This document shows, piece by piece, positions 41,909 to 49,672 of a stretch of 51,728 nt of DNA (within the stretch, counting starts at the first letter, position 1; each line of letters starts with the position of its first letter). The notes beneath the pieces are model-generated. The model was not told the DNA's origin. It saw only the letters and a list, made by a program, of their open reading frames with translations, and ran no database searches. Source of the DNA: a virus; the IMG/VR virus record IMGVR_UViG_3300042326_001602, positions 1 to 51,728 of that record. One strand, 5' to 3'. The position numbers were made by a program, and so were the translations under genes.

Positions 41909-42366
41909 CCATCAAGACACCTCTCGCAGACGCCTTCGTCGCCGCCATCCGTGCGGCATTCCCCGGCCAGCCCCTTCATGTCCGCATCGTCTACAACGGA
42001 GCGGGAGACGACGGGTGGTTCGACGACTTCCACGTCCACTTCACCCCGCGAGACCACGACTACGAGAACATCTCCGGCTGGTACGCACGGCACATCACGT
42101 CCGGGGAGTACAAGCCATACGGAGACGAGGACATCCAGAGAATCCAGGTGAAGAAAGCCCAGGCCCGCATCATCAGCGACGTGATGGACAAGCACGACAT
42201 CAACGACGTCTACCGTGAGCTCGGCAACATCCTGTGCAAGCGTCATCCCGGCTGGGAGATCAACGACGGCGGCTCGGGTGCCTTCGTCTTCTACCCTGAC
42301 GGTACCCGGCGTCACGAGCACACCACCAACGTCATGGAAACCATCGACGAGGAGCAGCCCTTCTAA
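41905..42366 (+). CDS. Hypothetical protein, 153 aa
   Basis: ATG at 41905 overlaps the previous stop as ATGA. The N-terminus has AFVAAIRAAFPGQPLHVRIV, YNGAGDDGWFDDFHVHFTPR and a Tyr-rich loop. The Y.G.GD.G.f.d signature recalls phage/plasmid 'YSG.GDSG' proteins of unknown function (possibly DUF6878-like), but I am not certain. A helical middle (KAQARIISDVMDKHDINDVY) and a C-terminus with a CKRHPGWEINDGG loop follow. It shares its last base with the next start. Confidence 0.55.
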   Translation: MTIKTPLADAFVAAIRAAFPGQPLHVRIVYNGAGDDGWFDDFHVHFTPRDHDYENISGWYARHITSGEYKPYGDEDIQRIQVKKAQARIISDVMDKHDINDVYRELGNILCKRHPGWEINDGGSGAFVFYPDGTRRHEHTTNVMETIDEEQPF

Positions 42367-42764
42367 TGCACCCCCACCACCACGCCCTGTCCTCCGCCAA
42401 GAAGTTCGGCGGGAAGGCCGATGACTACGAGTTCATCCACTCCTGGTTCGACGAGACCAAGGCGTTCTTCGGCGACGCCCGTCACCGTGCGCTCCGCCAC
42501 CACACCGCCGGCATCTTCTGGTGCGAGAAGGAGTTCGGCACCACCATCACCAACAGCCTGAACAAGCAGGTCCCCACCCGCCTGATCGCGGAGCAGCACG
42601 TCATGGAGGACATGGGATTCCTGCCCACGCCCGAGTGGTGGCTGAACCAGATGAAGCTGGCGCCCGAGATGAACCACGTGCCCGTCAAGTCCCGAGATCA
42701 CGACACCCCCATCGACACCCTCAAGCGCGCACTCGCAGTCGAGATGTACAAAGGAGAAGGCTGA
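42366..42764 (+). CDS. DUF6915-like protein, 132 aa
   Basis: The N-terminal half HPHHHALSSAKKFGGKADDY, then EFIHSWFDETKAFFGDARHR and ALRHHTAGIFWCEKEFG, shows the conserved His, Arg and Trp-Phe-Asp pattern that I associate with DUF6915, common in phages and bacteria and of unknown activity. Many His residues could bind metal. The C-terminus is helical. It overlaps the previous gene's stop by one base and the next gene by TGATG. Confidence 0.65.
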   Translation: MHPHHHALSSAKKFGGKADDYEFIHSWFDETKAFFGDARHRALRHHTAGIFWCEKEFGTTITNSLNKQVPTRLIAEQHVMEDMGFLPTPEWWLNQMKLAPEMNHVPVKSRDHDTPIDTLKRALAVEMYKGEG

Positions 42765-43144
42765 TGCCCACCGTCCAGTTCAACAACCTTGAAGACCTCG
42801 CCACCATCGTCACCCACTTCGACTCGCACCCCAACGCCAAGCTCTTCCTCGTCCACGACCACGGCGTCTACCTCATGCCCGGCTCCCCCTCCCTGCCCGG
42901 CAAGAGGGAAGGCATGCACTGGGTCACGCACGCGAAGGACTGCAACCCGGACACCGACCCGGAGTGCTGGGAGAACGCACGCGACCTGGTTGGTGGGGAT
43001 GACTTCGGCGAGGACATCACGACCGCCATCCACGTCATCCGAGCATGCGTGAAGGAAGGCAAGGGATTCTCCATCAAGGTCTCCCCCACCAGCTTTGCCT
43101 TCAACATGGGCAGGAAGTTGCCCAAGTCCGCGAAGGTCGGTTGA
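42764..43144 (+). CDS. Hypothetical protein, 126 aa (possibly DUF3085-like)
   Basis: The ATG at 42764 overlaps the previous stop. Key segment: KLFLVHDHGVYLMPGSPSLP then GKREGMHWVTHAKDCNPDTD, resembling the 'F..D.GVYLM' block that I recall from DUF3085. The C-terminus includes VSPTSFAFNMGRKLPKSAK, with a Chi-like motif encoding Pro-Thr-Ser. It ends the five-gene block. Function unknown. Confidence 0.55.
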   Translation: MPTVQFNNLEDLATIVTHFDSHPNAKLFLVHDHGVYLMPGSPSLPGKREGMHWVTHAKDCNPDTDPECWENARDLVGGDDFGEDITTAIHVIRACVKEGKGFSIKVSPTSFAFNMGRKLPKSAKVG

Positions 43145-43156
43145 TACGATGGGGCC

Positions 43157-43879
43157 GTGTCCCAAGTCACGGTCCTGATCGACAGCCGAGAGAAGAAGCC
43201 CCTGACCTTTCCGGCCCACCTCGTGGTGCTGGACAGGGCACGCCTGCCCACCGCCGGTCGGTCCCGCACAGTCACGGTCCGCACGCAGTCTGAGACCATG
43301 AAGACTGGGGACTACCGGTTGGTGGGGGGCAAGGCGGCAATCGAACGCAAAGGCTCATTCGAGGAGATCGCTGGGAACTGCCTAACTACTGACGGCAGAA
43401 GGCGTTTTATTGAATGCTGCCGCAGGCTTCGAGATGACGTGCAACATGCCTGCCTCCTGTTTGAGGGCGCAATCGGGGGGTTTGAAGTACGGGCTGGACT
43501 TCCGCACCCGGGTGTTGCAGCGGATGCTTTATTGGATATCATCGGGGCGTTCGGATTGCCGATTATTCTCATGCCCCTAGCGACGGTCGGCCAACGAAGG
43601 GCTGCAGGGGAATGGGCTCTGAGATGGCTGATCTCGAAGGAACAAGCAAATGACCTCAGTCCAGATCTACACAAACACAAGCTCGGCACACTTTGCGACG
43701 ACGACCGGAGGGCCGGATGGTGCGAAGTTTGTAGCCGCTCTTGTTGCGGCTGCGGACACGCCGGCGTCTCATCTTCCGCAAGCAACGAAGCCGGACGCGA
43801 CAAGCCATCCCAATTCCCTGTTCACTGGCAGCAGCCTGAACTACCTCCGGATCAAGCTTCTGACAACGGGGTCGGCTAA
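43157..43879 (+). CDS. ERCC4/XPF-type nuclease, 240 aa, overlapping the next gene
   Basis: A structure-specific nuclease fold. Motif residues: VLIDSREKKPL (6-16), GDYRLVG (51-57), IERKGSFEEIAGN (62-74), the classical ERCC4 GDY...IERK signature. It starts with GTG at 43157. Residues 165-240 overlap the following structural gene by 230 bp; this tail (HKHKLGTLCDDDRRAGWCEV onward, Cys/Ser-rich) looks like a shadow of that gene rather than evolved protein. A shift of frame just before 43650 would end the protein at an ATGA overlap (...LEGTSK stop). Likely roles: recombination, repair or replication fork processing. Confidence 0.75.
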   Translation: MSQVTVLIDSREKKPLTFPAHLVVLDRARLPTAGRSRTVTVRTQSETMKTGDYRLVGGKAAIERKGSFEEIAGNCLTTDGRRRFIECCRRLRDDVQHACLLFEGAIGGFEVRAGLPHPGVAADALLDIIGAFGLPIILMPLATVGQRRAAGEWALRWLISKEQANDLSPDLHKHKLGTLCDDDRRAGWCEVCSRSCCGCGHAGVSSSASNEAGRDKPSQFPVHWQQPELPPDQASDNGVG

Positions 43880-44234
43880 TCTCACCAACATCCCGCAGTT
43901 CTACGTTTACGGCTGGAGTCGTGAACTCACGACCGGCTGGTGGGAGTCGCGACTTCTCGCATCGCTGAAGCCTGGTGTTGCAACTGTTGGCAGCACAAGC
44001 ACAGTTACCTGGCCGGGGGTTGGAACTGTTCGGGAGATCGTGCTTCTCGGGGACACGACAACCGCTCCTGCAGCTACTCCTCATCGCGGTGATGCCAAGC
44101 TCTATCAGTCGTTTGCAAGCAGTGGTGGAGCACAGTTCCTCGTTGATACGATTGGAACAGAGTTCATCGAGATCCACTTTACTCAGCCAACCCTTTCAAC
44201 CGGAAACTTCTACGCACTCTGCGCAGGTCTCTGA
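43650..44234 (+). CDS. Beta-rich virion protein, 194 aa, partner of the tail spike
   Basis: ATG at 43650 follows AAGGAACAAGCAA, a good ribosome-binding site, inside the nuclease gene. Composition is Thr/Ala/Gly/Ser-rich and beta-like (YVYGWSRELTTGWWESRLLA; STVTWPGVGTVREIVLLGDT). It ends 12 bp before the large tail-spike gene. Likely the head-binding or adaptor piece for the tail spike, or a small appendage protein. No family is recognised. Confidence 0.65.
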   Translation: MTSVQIYTNTSSAHFATTTGGPDGAKFVAALVAAADTPASHLPQATKPDATSHPNSLFTGSSLNYLRIKLLTTGSANLTNIPQFYVYGWSRELTTGWWESRLLASLKPGVATVGSTSTVTWPGVGTVREIVLLGDTTTAPAATPHRGDAKLYQSFASSGGAQFLVDTIGTEFIEIHFTQPTLSTGNFYALCAGL

Positions 44235-44246
44235 TCAGGAAAACAA

Positions 44247-46211
44247 ATGTCAACCGAATACTCCCTTCCGAATCCCGCTGGTGGAGCCGTCATTCGACCC
44301 GTACACGGAAGCTCCCGTGCGGGGCAGTTCCTGAAGGATGTCATTCAGGGAATTGACTCCGTTGACATCGTCGTCTTCGGCGACTCGAATGCCGGAAGCG
44401 ATGCGAGCTACGGTTACACGGGCGGGTGGATGGACTCGCTTGCATCCCTTGGCATCAAGCAGTACGCCACTCCGATCTGGTTTACAAACGCAGAGGCTGG
44501 CAATTCTCGGGTCAATGGCCTTGTCGGCAGGTTTACTTACATGGGCTGGAACGGAGATACTGCGGCTGGCGGTGGGGGTACTAACGCTTACAGCCTCGGA
44601 AATCGGATTGCCGCATCGACTGCGAGCGCGGTCGCCGCGGCTGTAATCTGCAACCGGGGACCGGCAGAGGTTTACTACGTTCGCTGCAACACGGCGACTG
44701 CGTCAACCACCTCTACAGTCACCCTCGATCTCAGTGCCAGCCCCACCGATGATGCCTACAACAACATGTGGCTGGCGATGGGCACGGGGCACTACAGGAT
44801 CCTTGACTACAACGGATCTACAAAGGTTGCCACGATTCCGACCCAGGGCGCTGCTCCTACCGCGACTACGTACACGATTACCACGGGTGGTCTTCGTCCT
44901 GCTGCGTTCCGATACGAGCCGTCGCACGTCTCGGCATCGACCAACTACTACTCTCAAACTAGCGGACCGAGCATCCGGCTGAATCCGTACAACGCACTTG
45001 CTGGAGGAAACGGGGCCGGCGCCCAGGATCTTCAGTACCGAGTTGTTCGTTCCGCAATCGGAAGCGGCGGGCAGTACAAGCTTCGTGCGATGTACGCAGC
45101 GAACACTACCATTGCAGCATCCTCGGCGTTTATCAGTACTGCCGCTGGTAGCAGCACTCTCCCCTACGCAACCGACTACACCAACGATTCACTGAACTTC
45201 ACGACGACCGTGACCGGCGGAGTTCCGGACGAGATCAAGTGTGCGTGGGACGGATACAACGTCTCGCCGGCTAGCGATTCCCAGGTAACCGGCCCGCTCA
45301 CTGTCTTCTGGCATTCCGTGATTGCACGAAACACGAAGGGCTACTCGGTCAGCTGCCTCAACTACAACGGCGGTGCGACCACCGAGAATCTAGCGGACCA
45401 GGTGTACTGGTCTGCGCGATTGATTGAGATGGCGCTGCAGGAACTCAGGCAGCGGCAGATTGCAGCCGGTGGTTCTGGTCGCGTGATCTGGTACCACAAC
45501 AGCGGTATCAACGGAAGCGAGACGCCCGAGAGCTACATCACGAACGTCTCAAGGATCATTGATGAGGTGAGCCGGATCTGGGGCAAGTGCGGATTCCCGC
45601 CGAGCGATCTTTCCTTCATCGTCACGGCAACTCATCCCGTCGTCGAGGGCGATACCGGCGCTGGAACATGGTGGCGTCAGTGCGGACTGGTGAACTCGGG
45701 AGCGAAGCAGTGGGTTGCAAGCACCTCGTATGGTGATCGAGTTACCTTCTGCGACCTCTCGGCACTGATCTCCGCTCAGCAGCTCAAGTCCCGGAATCTG
45801 TATCAGCTTCTAAGCAACAATCTTTTCGCGGCACACCTTCGCAGTCCGATCCTTCTTCAGATTCCGAACGATCCGGTTGCGAAGAGCGTTCCTGCCTGGA
45901 GCGCGGCTCGTACCTACGCGATCGGCGAGGTTGTTTCTCTGAGCGGTACGAACTACTACTGCATCGCGGCAACGACGAACAACACGCCTCCGAATGCAAC
46001 CTACTGGTATGCGCTTCCTGCCGGATCCAGCGGTTACGGATCCTCCGCGGCAAACGGAAACCTGTGGGGGACCAGCGGTACGAATGTCCGCTTTAGCAGC
46101 TACACCGCTGCGAACTACGCAGGAAACTACGGTGTTGATATTCAGGTTGCAAGCAACGGGTACCTCGCGATGGTCCTGAACATGATCAATTCGATCACCG
46201 CATACGTCTAA
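44247..46211 (+). CDS. Tail spike / SGNH-hydrolase-like receptor-binding protein, 654 aa (putative)
   Basis: Residues 39-50 read VDIVVFGDSNAG, the SGNH/GDSL block I motif around the nucleophile Ser47. A later IVTATHPVVEGD region may supply block V His, and YHNSGING may belong to the active site. A long beta-rich Thr/Ser/Gly section lies between. Near the C-terminus, TYAIGEVVSLSGTNYYCIAA followed by NNTPPNATYWYAL resembles a carbohydrate-binding module of the CBM5/12 type. Such enzymes deacetylate surface polysaccharides during adsorption. It stands apart from the other virion genes, next to the lysis genes. Confidence 0.65.
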   Translation: MSTEYSLPNPAGGAVIRPVHGSSRAGQFLKDVIQGIDSVDIVVFGDSNAGSDASYGYTGGWMDSLASLGIKQYATPIWFTNAEAGNSRVNGLVGRFTYMGWNGDTAAGGGGTNAYSLGNRIAASTASAVAAAVICNRGPAEVYYVRCNTATASTTSTVTLDLSASPTDDAYNNMWLAMGTGHYRILDYNGSTKVATIPTQGAAPTATTYTITTGGLRPAAFRYEPSHVSASTNYYSQTSGPSIRLNPYNALAGGNGAGAQDLQYRVVRSAIGSGGQYKLRAMYAANTTIAASSAFISTAAGSSTLPYATDYTNDSLNFTTTVTGGVPDEIKCAWDGYNVSPASDSQVTGPLTVFWHSVIARNTKGYSVSCLNYNGGATTENLADQVYWSARLIEMALQELRQRQIAAGGSGRVIWYHNSGINGSETPESYITNVSRIIDEVSRIWGKCGFPPSDLSFIVTATHPVVEGDTGAGTWWRQCGLVNSGAKQWVASTSYGDRVTFCDLSALISAQQLKSRNLYQLLSNNLFAAHLRSPILLQIPNDPVAKSVPAWSAARTYAIGEVVSLSGTNYYCIAATTNNTPPNATYWYALPAGSSGYGSSAANGNLWGTSGTNVRFSSYTAANYAGNYGVDIQVASNGYLAMVLNMINSITAYV

Positions 46212-46219
46212 GGAACACA

Positions 46220-46420
46220 ATGACTCTTGAGCGAGACAACGTCGTGAAGCTGTCAGTCCGTGACTGGGCAGCCATCATCGGTCTGGTCATTGCGTTTGGT
46301 GGAGGAGTACTTAGCGCCTTCATGCACCACGACAGGCTGCTCATGCGGGTCGTGACTCAGCAGGAATCCATCAATGAACGGCTGGACAAGATCGAGCGCC
46401 AGCTTGAGCCTCGCAACTAG
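46220..46420 (+). CDS. Holin/XhlA-like membrane protein, 66 aa
   Basis: One membrane segment (WAAIIGLVIAFGGGVLSAF, residues 16-34) is followed by a cytosolic or periplasmic coiled coil (QQESINERLDKIERQLEPRN). Small size, single helix and helical tail match hemolysin XhlA/holin-like proteins. It starts 9 bp after the spike gene with AAGGAAC upstream. The next gene starts within it at 46374. Confidence 0.65.
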   Translation: MTLERDNVVKLSVRDWAAIIGLVIAFGGGVLSAFMHHDRLLMRVVTQQESINERLDKIERQLEPRN

Positions 46421-46877
46421 CCTCTGGCTGGTGGGGTGCAGCGAGCTCGCGAAGGTGAGCGAGAACGCGACGGCCATCCAGGTCGAGTCGCAGTCACTTA
46501 TAGATCACGGGCGGATGGTGGGGGACAAGGAGGTGGTGACCCGTGCCGGACGCATCCATGATCTTGCTGCTGACATCCATGGTCGGATACCTCATTTGGA
46601 GGACAAAACCCCCGTTTGGTTATCCACCCTATGGTGGGCTGCGGCGGCAGTGGCACTCATCGCCGTCGCCGTCATCCTCTGGCAGACGGGCTTGGGCACG
46701 GCTGTCCGAGTCGCAATTGGATGGCTACCGCGCCGCAAGATCCAAGACGCGAACCTAGCCGCCGGCATGTTGGATCCCGATAAACCCGAGGATGCCCGCG
46801 AGTACGTCGCTGCGCGGCGGGCATCTGACCCCGAGTTCGACGCTGCGTGGCGACGTGTCCACAAGAAAGGTTCATAG
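46374..46877 (+). CDS. Lipoprotein with internal membrane helix, spanin-like, 167 aa
   Basis: The N-terminus MNGWTRSSASLSLATSLWLV is followed by GC, a lipobox (LVGC, Cys22). Residues 30-75 form a soluble helical periplasmic part; WLSTLWWAAAAVALIAVAVI (82-101) is a membrane helix; about 60 charged residues follow. A lipid anchor plus a membrane helix recalls unimolecular spanins (T1 gp11-type), which fuse inner and outer membranes at lysis. This would imply a Gram-negative host. Unlike T1 gp11 the helix is not at the C-terminus. It overlaps the holin-like gene by 47 bp. GCTGGTGGGG at 46427 encodes the Leu-Val-Gly before the lipid Cys. Confidence 0.55.
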   Translation: MNGWTRSSASLSLATSLWLVGCSELAKVSENATAIQVESQSLIDHGRMVGDKEVVTRAGRIHDLAADIHGRIPHLEDKTPVWLSTLWWAAAAVALIAVAVILWQTGLGTAVRVAIGWLPRRKIQDANLAAGMLDPDKPEDAREYVAARRASDPEFDAAWRRVHKKGS

Positions 46878-46994
46878 ATGATCCTCGCTGATTTCTCCTC
46901 GTTCCTTGGTAGCCTTTGGTTCGCCGCGATGGTTGGTCTGGTCGGCTTCGGTGCCGGCTGGTACCTCTGCAAGAAGCACGGCTCCAAGCTCTGA
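46878..46994 (+). CDS. Single-helix membrane mini-protein, 38 aa
   Basis: It encodes MILADFSSFLGSLWFAAMVG followed by LVGFGAGWYLCKKHGSKL: one hydrophobic helix (about residues 9-29) and a short basic tail. It starts directly after the spanin-like gene's stop (TAGATG) and its TGA overlaps the next ATG as TGATG. Tight coupling supports it being translated. Probably part of the lysis cassette (antiholin or auxiliary holin). Confidence 0.6.
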   Translation: MILADFSSFLGSLWFAAMVGLVGFGAGWYLCKKHGSKL

Positions 46995-47911
46995 TGTCGA
47001 ACGTCCCGTTCCAGGTGAGGGCAGCGTCGAGGAACATCCACCTCGTCGACCTTACGTGCACCTCGCGAACGGACGAGTGGTGGTTCCTCCTGTCCGGGGA
47101 CCGTCACCACGACAACCCTCACGCTGACCATGAACTCGAGCTCACACATCTTGACGAGGCTGTGCGTCGTCGTGCTGGCATCATCGATGTGGGTGACCTA
47201 TTCTGTGCTATGGAAGGCAAGTTCGATCCTCGCCGCAACAAGGCGGGGATTCGAGAAGAGCATGCACTGGCTGCGGACTACCTCGATTCCCTAGTCCGTC
47301 ACGCCTCTGACTTCTACGCGCCCTACTCTGCCAACATGGTGGTCATCGGTCGCGGCAACCACGAATCGGCGATCCTCAAGAACTGCGAGACCGACCTGAC
47401 CGAGCGGCTTTGCGAACGCATGAGCCATCAGTCGGGACACAAGGTTAACCCAGGCGGATACGGCGGGTGGGTGCGCTTCCTTACCGAGACGCCCAGCGGC
47501 GAGCGATACACGCTTAGCCTCAAGTATTTCCACGGCGCAGGCGGTGCAGCCCTGATGTCCTTTGACACCCTCAAGGTCCGCCGCAACGCAGCCGTCATGC
47601 CCGATGCGGACGTGATCGTGCAGGGTCACGTTCACAAGCAGTGGTTCATGCCCCTGTCCCGTGAGCGTCTGGTCTGCGACAAGCAAGGCTGCCGGGTAGT
47701 CAGCGACATCCAGTACCACGTTCGCACCGGTACCTACAAGGACGAGTTCGGCGACGGACACAGCGGCTGGCACATCGAGCAAGGCCGCGGACCAGAAGTG
47801 CAGGGCGCAGTCTGGATGCGACTGTACCTCGCCAAGAAGTCCGGCCGCACGATTGCCGGAGAGGCGAAGACCTACTACCAGCTCATGCCCGAGTTCCACC
47901 TCGCACACTGA
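46994..47911 (+). CDS. Calcineurin-like metallophosphoesterase, 305 aa
   Basis: Metal ligands are visible as GDRHHD (35-40), DVGDLF (65-70), GRGNHE (119-124), FHGAGG (179-184) and GHVHK (211-215), the complete set of calcineurin-like phosphoesterase motifs. A Trp/His-rich C-terminal part is present. It starts with ATG at 46994 in the TGATG join. Substrate unknown: a phage nuclease or cyclic-phosphate hydrolase is plausible, and in phages such genes commonly sit among DNA-metabolism genes. It ends 12 bp before the next gene, with CCCCACCAGCC filling the gap. Confidence 0.85.
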   Translation: MSNVPFQVRAASRNIHLVDLTCTSRTDEWWFLLSGDRHHDNPHADHELELTHLDEAVRRRAGIIDVGDLFCAMEGKFDPRRNKAGIREEHALAADYLDSLVRHASDFYAPYSANMVVIGRGNHESAILKNCETDLTERLCERMSHQSGHKVNPGGYGGWVRFLTETPSGERYTLSLKYFHGAGGAALMSFDTLKVRRNAAVMPDADVIVQGHVHKQWFMPLSRERLVCDKQGCRVVSDIQYHVRTGTYKDEFGDGHSGWHIEQGRGPEVQGAVWMRLYLAKKSGRTIAGEAKTYYQLMPEFHLAH

Positions 47912-47923
47912 ACCCCACCAGCC

Positions 47924-48193
47924 ATGGCGAAGGGCGACCGCATCCTCCGCATCCGTGGCCAGAGATGGCGGCTCAGGTTCGTGACGAACCTAGGCGACGC
48001 CGAGGGGATCTGCAACAAGGAAGAGCGGATCATCCGCATCGCGCTCGGGTACACCGAGGACCGCACGCTGGACTCGATCATCCACGAGATCCTGCACGCC
48101 GCGCTCTGGGACCTGGACGAGGAAGCCGTGCACGACACAGCCAACGCCATCTCAGCCGCCCTCTGGCGTCTCGGCTACCGCCGTGACCCGTAA
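47924..48193 (+). CDS. HExxH metalloprotease-like protein, 89 aa
   Basis: The HEILH motif (54-58), in LDSIIHEILHAALWDLDEEA, is the zinc-protease HExxH signature; Glu66-Glu67 are possible third ligands. An N-terminal beta part (RIRGQRWRLRFVTNLG) precedes it. Small phage-encoded zinc peptidase-like proteins of this size are common; the substrate is unknown. The motif CCCCACCAGCC lies exactly between the previous TGA and this ATG, so any ribosome-binding site must lie in it or in the previous gene. Confidence 0.75.
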   Translation: MAKGDRILRIRGQRWRLRFVTNLGDAEGICNKEERIIRIALGYTEDRTLDSIIHEILHAALWDLDEEAVHDTANAISAALWRLGYRRDP

Positions 48194-48362
48194 GAAACAC
48201 TTACCACTTTTCCTTACCGCTTACGAAACGACCGCTTCGTAAGAGCCCATTTGCTGAGCGGGATTCCCACTACCCGCATTGCCGGTATACCCACGGCATC
48301 TTGTTCTTGGCCCAGCCTAGGCGAGAGATTAGATCATCAGCATGGGTGAAGTACATACTACA
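48194..48362 (+). promoter_or_regulatory. Candidate operator/promoter region before the nuclease gene
   Basis: It contains repeated CTTACC elements (48199, 48213) leading into an inverted repeat CTTACGAA (48220-48227) / TTCGTAAG (48236-48243). The spacing suits an operator for a dimeric regulator or a short transcript hairpin. A less GC-rich stretch (about 48300-48345) follows. No gene fits here. Confidence 0.45.
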
Positions 48363-48363
48363 A

Positions 48364-48416
48364 CGCTCCCCCCTAGAGTCGCGCATGCGGGGGAGCGCTA
48401 CGCGCCCCGCATGCGC
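48364..48416 (+). promoter_or_regulatory. Two mutually exclusive hairpins: possible leader switch
   Basis: Stem A: CGCTCCCCC (48364-48372) with GGGGGAGCG (48389-48397). Stem B: GCGCATGCGGGG (48381-48392) with CCCCGCATGCGC (48405-48416), 12 bp perfect. The two compete for GGGG at 48389-48392. Stem B ends eight bases before AGGAG of the nuclease gene at 48437. This is the layout of an attenuator or translational switch. Confidence 0.5.
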
Positions 48417-48436
48417 TCACCCCAGGAGTCCCACCT

Positions 48437-49672
48437 ATGCCCCCACCGACCCAGACTGTCCATTACCCCACCAGCATCTGCGATCCCAACGTCCGCCCAT
48501 GGCTGGAGGCCCACGGCATCTTTGCCCGCAAGCCCCCCATCCGCTCAAGCGACTACCGGCTCGTCCGCTCGTGCCCCCGCACCTACTACCTGTCCCGCCG
48601 GCTTGGCCTGGTCAAGGCGTTCCAGTACAGCGCAGCCCTGACCCGCGGCAGCTGGGTCCACCTCGCATTCGCCTGCATCCTCGATGACCCCACCGACCGA
48701 GCACTGACCCTCGAGCAGGCCATCGCTGCACGCTGCGAGGAACTGCGCGGAGTGTGCAAGCAGCTCGGCGTGTCCGGCGAGAAGACCCGGGAGATGATCG
48801 CCCGCGAGGACCTGGACGCACGCACCAGCATCGCGTGGTTCAACGCAGCCCTCCAGATCCCGGACGGCAGCGGACGCACCCTGGCCCAGCGCTTCGCGGA
48901 GGACTGGGTCGTGGTAGCGCAGGAGCCCGAGATCCGCCACGGCGACCGACTGATCCAGCCCGACTGCCTGCTCAAGGACAAGGCCGGCAAGCTGTGGATC
49001 GTGGACTTCAAGACCACCGGCATGTCCACCAACGCACGCCTGCAAACCTGCCCCCTCGAGTTCCAGACCCAGCACTACTTCCACACCTTCCTCGACAAGT
49101 CCCGTGACGAGGCTGACTTCGCCGGGCAGTACGGCATCAGCTGGCCCGGAGAGATTGGTGGGGTCCTGCACGTCGCGATCCGCAAGCCGTCCATCGAGTT
49201 CGGCATGAAGGACCGTCCGTTCACGCTGGACGAATCGCCGTTCAAGAGCGGACCCCGCAAGGGCGAGCCGCGCAACGAGCGCATCTACACGGGCGAACCT
49301 GACCCGTACCTGTACGAGCAGCGTTGCGTGGATTGGTACATGGGTCGCGGAGAGTACAGCCACTTCGAGCCCGAGCGTCTGACTGACCCGTGCGTTGCGA
49401 TTTCCACCACATCCGCGGAGCTTTTGCTTGCGGAAGATCTCAAGTCGGAGTACCATGCTCGCCTGTCCTTCATCCGGAAGTACACGAGCCTCCAGTCCTA
49501 TCCCAGCGAATTCGAGATCGGTGATCCGGTAGTCCAGCACGGGACTCCGTCGCCGTACCTCCCGTTCCACATGGTCGAGCCTGGCAAGTGGCCCGAGTTG
49601 ATCCTGGCTGAAGGGTTCCTGCAGAGAGACAGAGACACCCACACGGAGATCGACAATGGAGGAGACGCCTAA
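48437..49672 (+). CDS. PD-(D/E)XK exonuclease, RecB/Cas4-like, 411 aa
   Basis: Motifs: SDYRLVRSCPRTYYLSRRLG (38-57, Cas4/RecB-like start), GSWVHLAF (71-78; His75), IQPDCLLK (173-180; Asp176), IVDFKTTG (188-195; Asp190, Lys192) and EFQTQHYFH (208-216; the QxxxY-like motif). These define the RecB nuclease domain of the PD-(D/E)XK superfamily; a C-terminal extension is present. It probably resects DNA ends for the Sak4-like recombinase downstream. ATG at 48437 has AGGAG nine bases upstream. It overlaps the next gene by 17 bp. Confidence 0.85.
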   Translation: MPPPTQTVHYPTSICDPNVRPWLEAHGIFARKPPIRSSDYRLVRSCPRTYYLSRRLGLVKAFQYSAALTRGSWVHLAFACILDDPTDRALTLEQAIAARCEELRGVCKQLGVSGEKTREMIAREDLDARTSIAWFNAALQIPDGSGRTLAQRFAEDWVVVAQEPEIRHGDRLIQPDCLLKDKAGKLWIVDFKTTGMSTNARLQTCPLEFQTQHYFHTFLDKSRDEADFAGQYGISWPGEIGGVLHVAIRKPSIEFGMKDRPFTLDESPFKSGPRKGEPRNERIYTGEPDPYLYEQRCVDWYMGRGEYSHFEPERLTDPCVAISTTSAELLLAEDLKSEYHARLSFIRKYTSLQSYPSEFEIGDPVVQHGTPSPYLPFHMVEPGKWPELILAEGFLQRDRDTHTEIDNGGDA

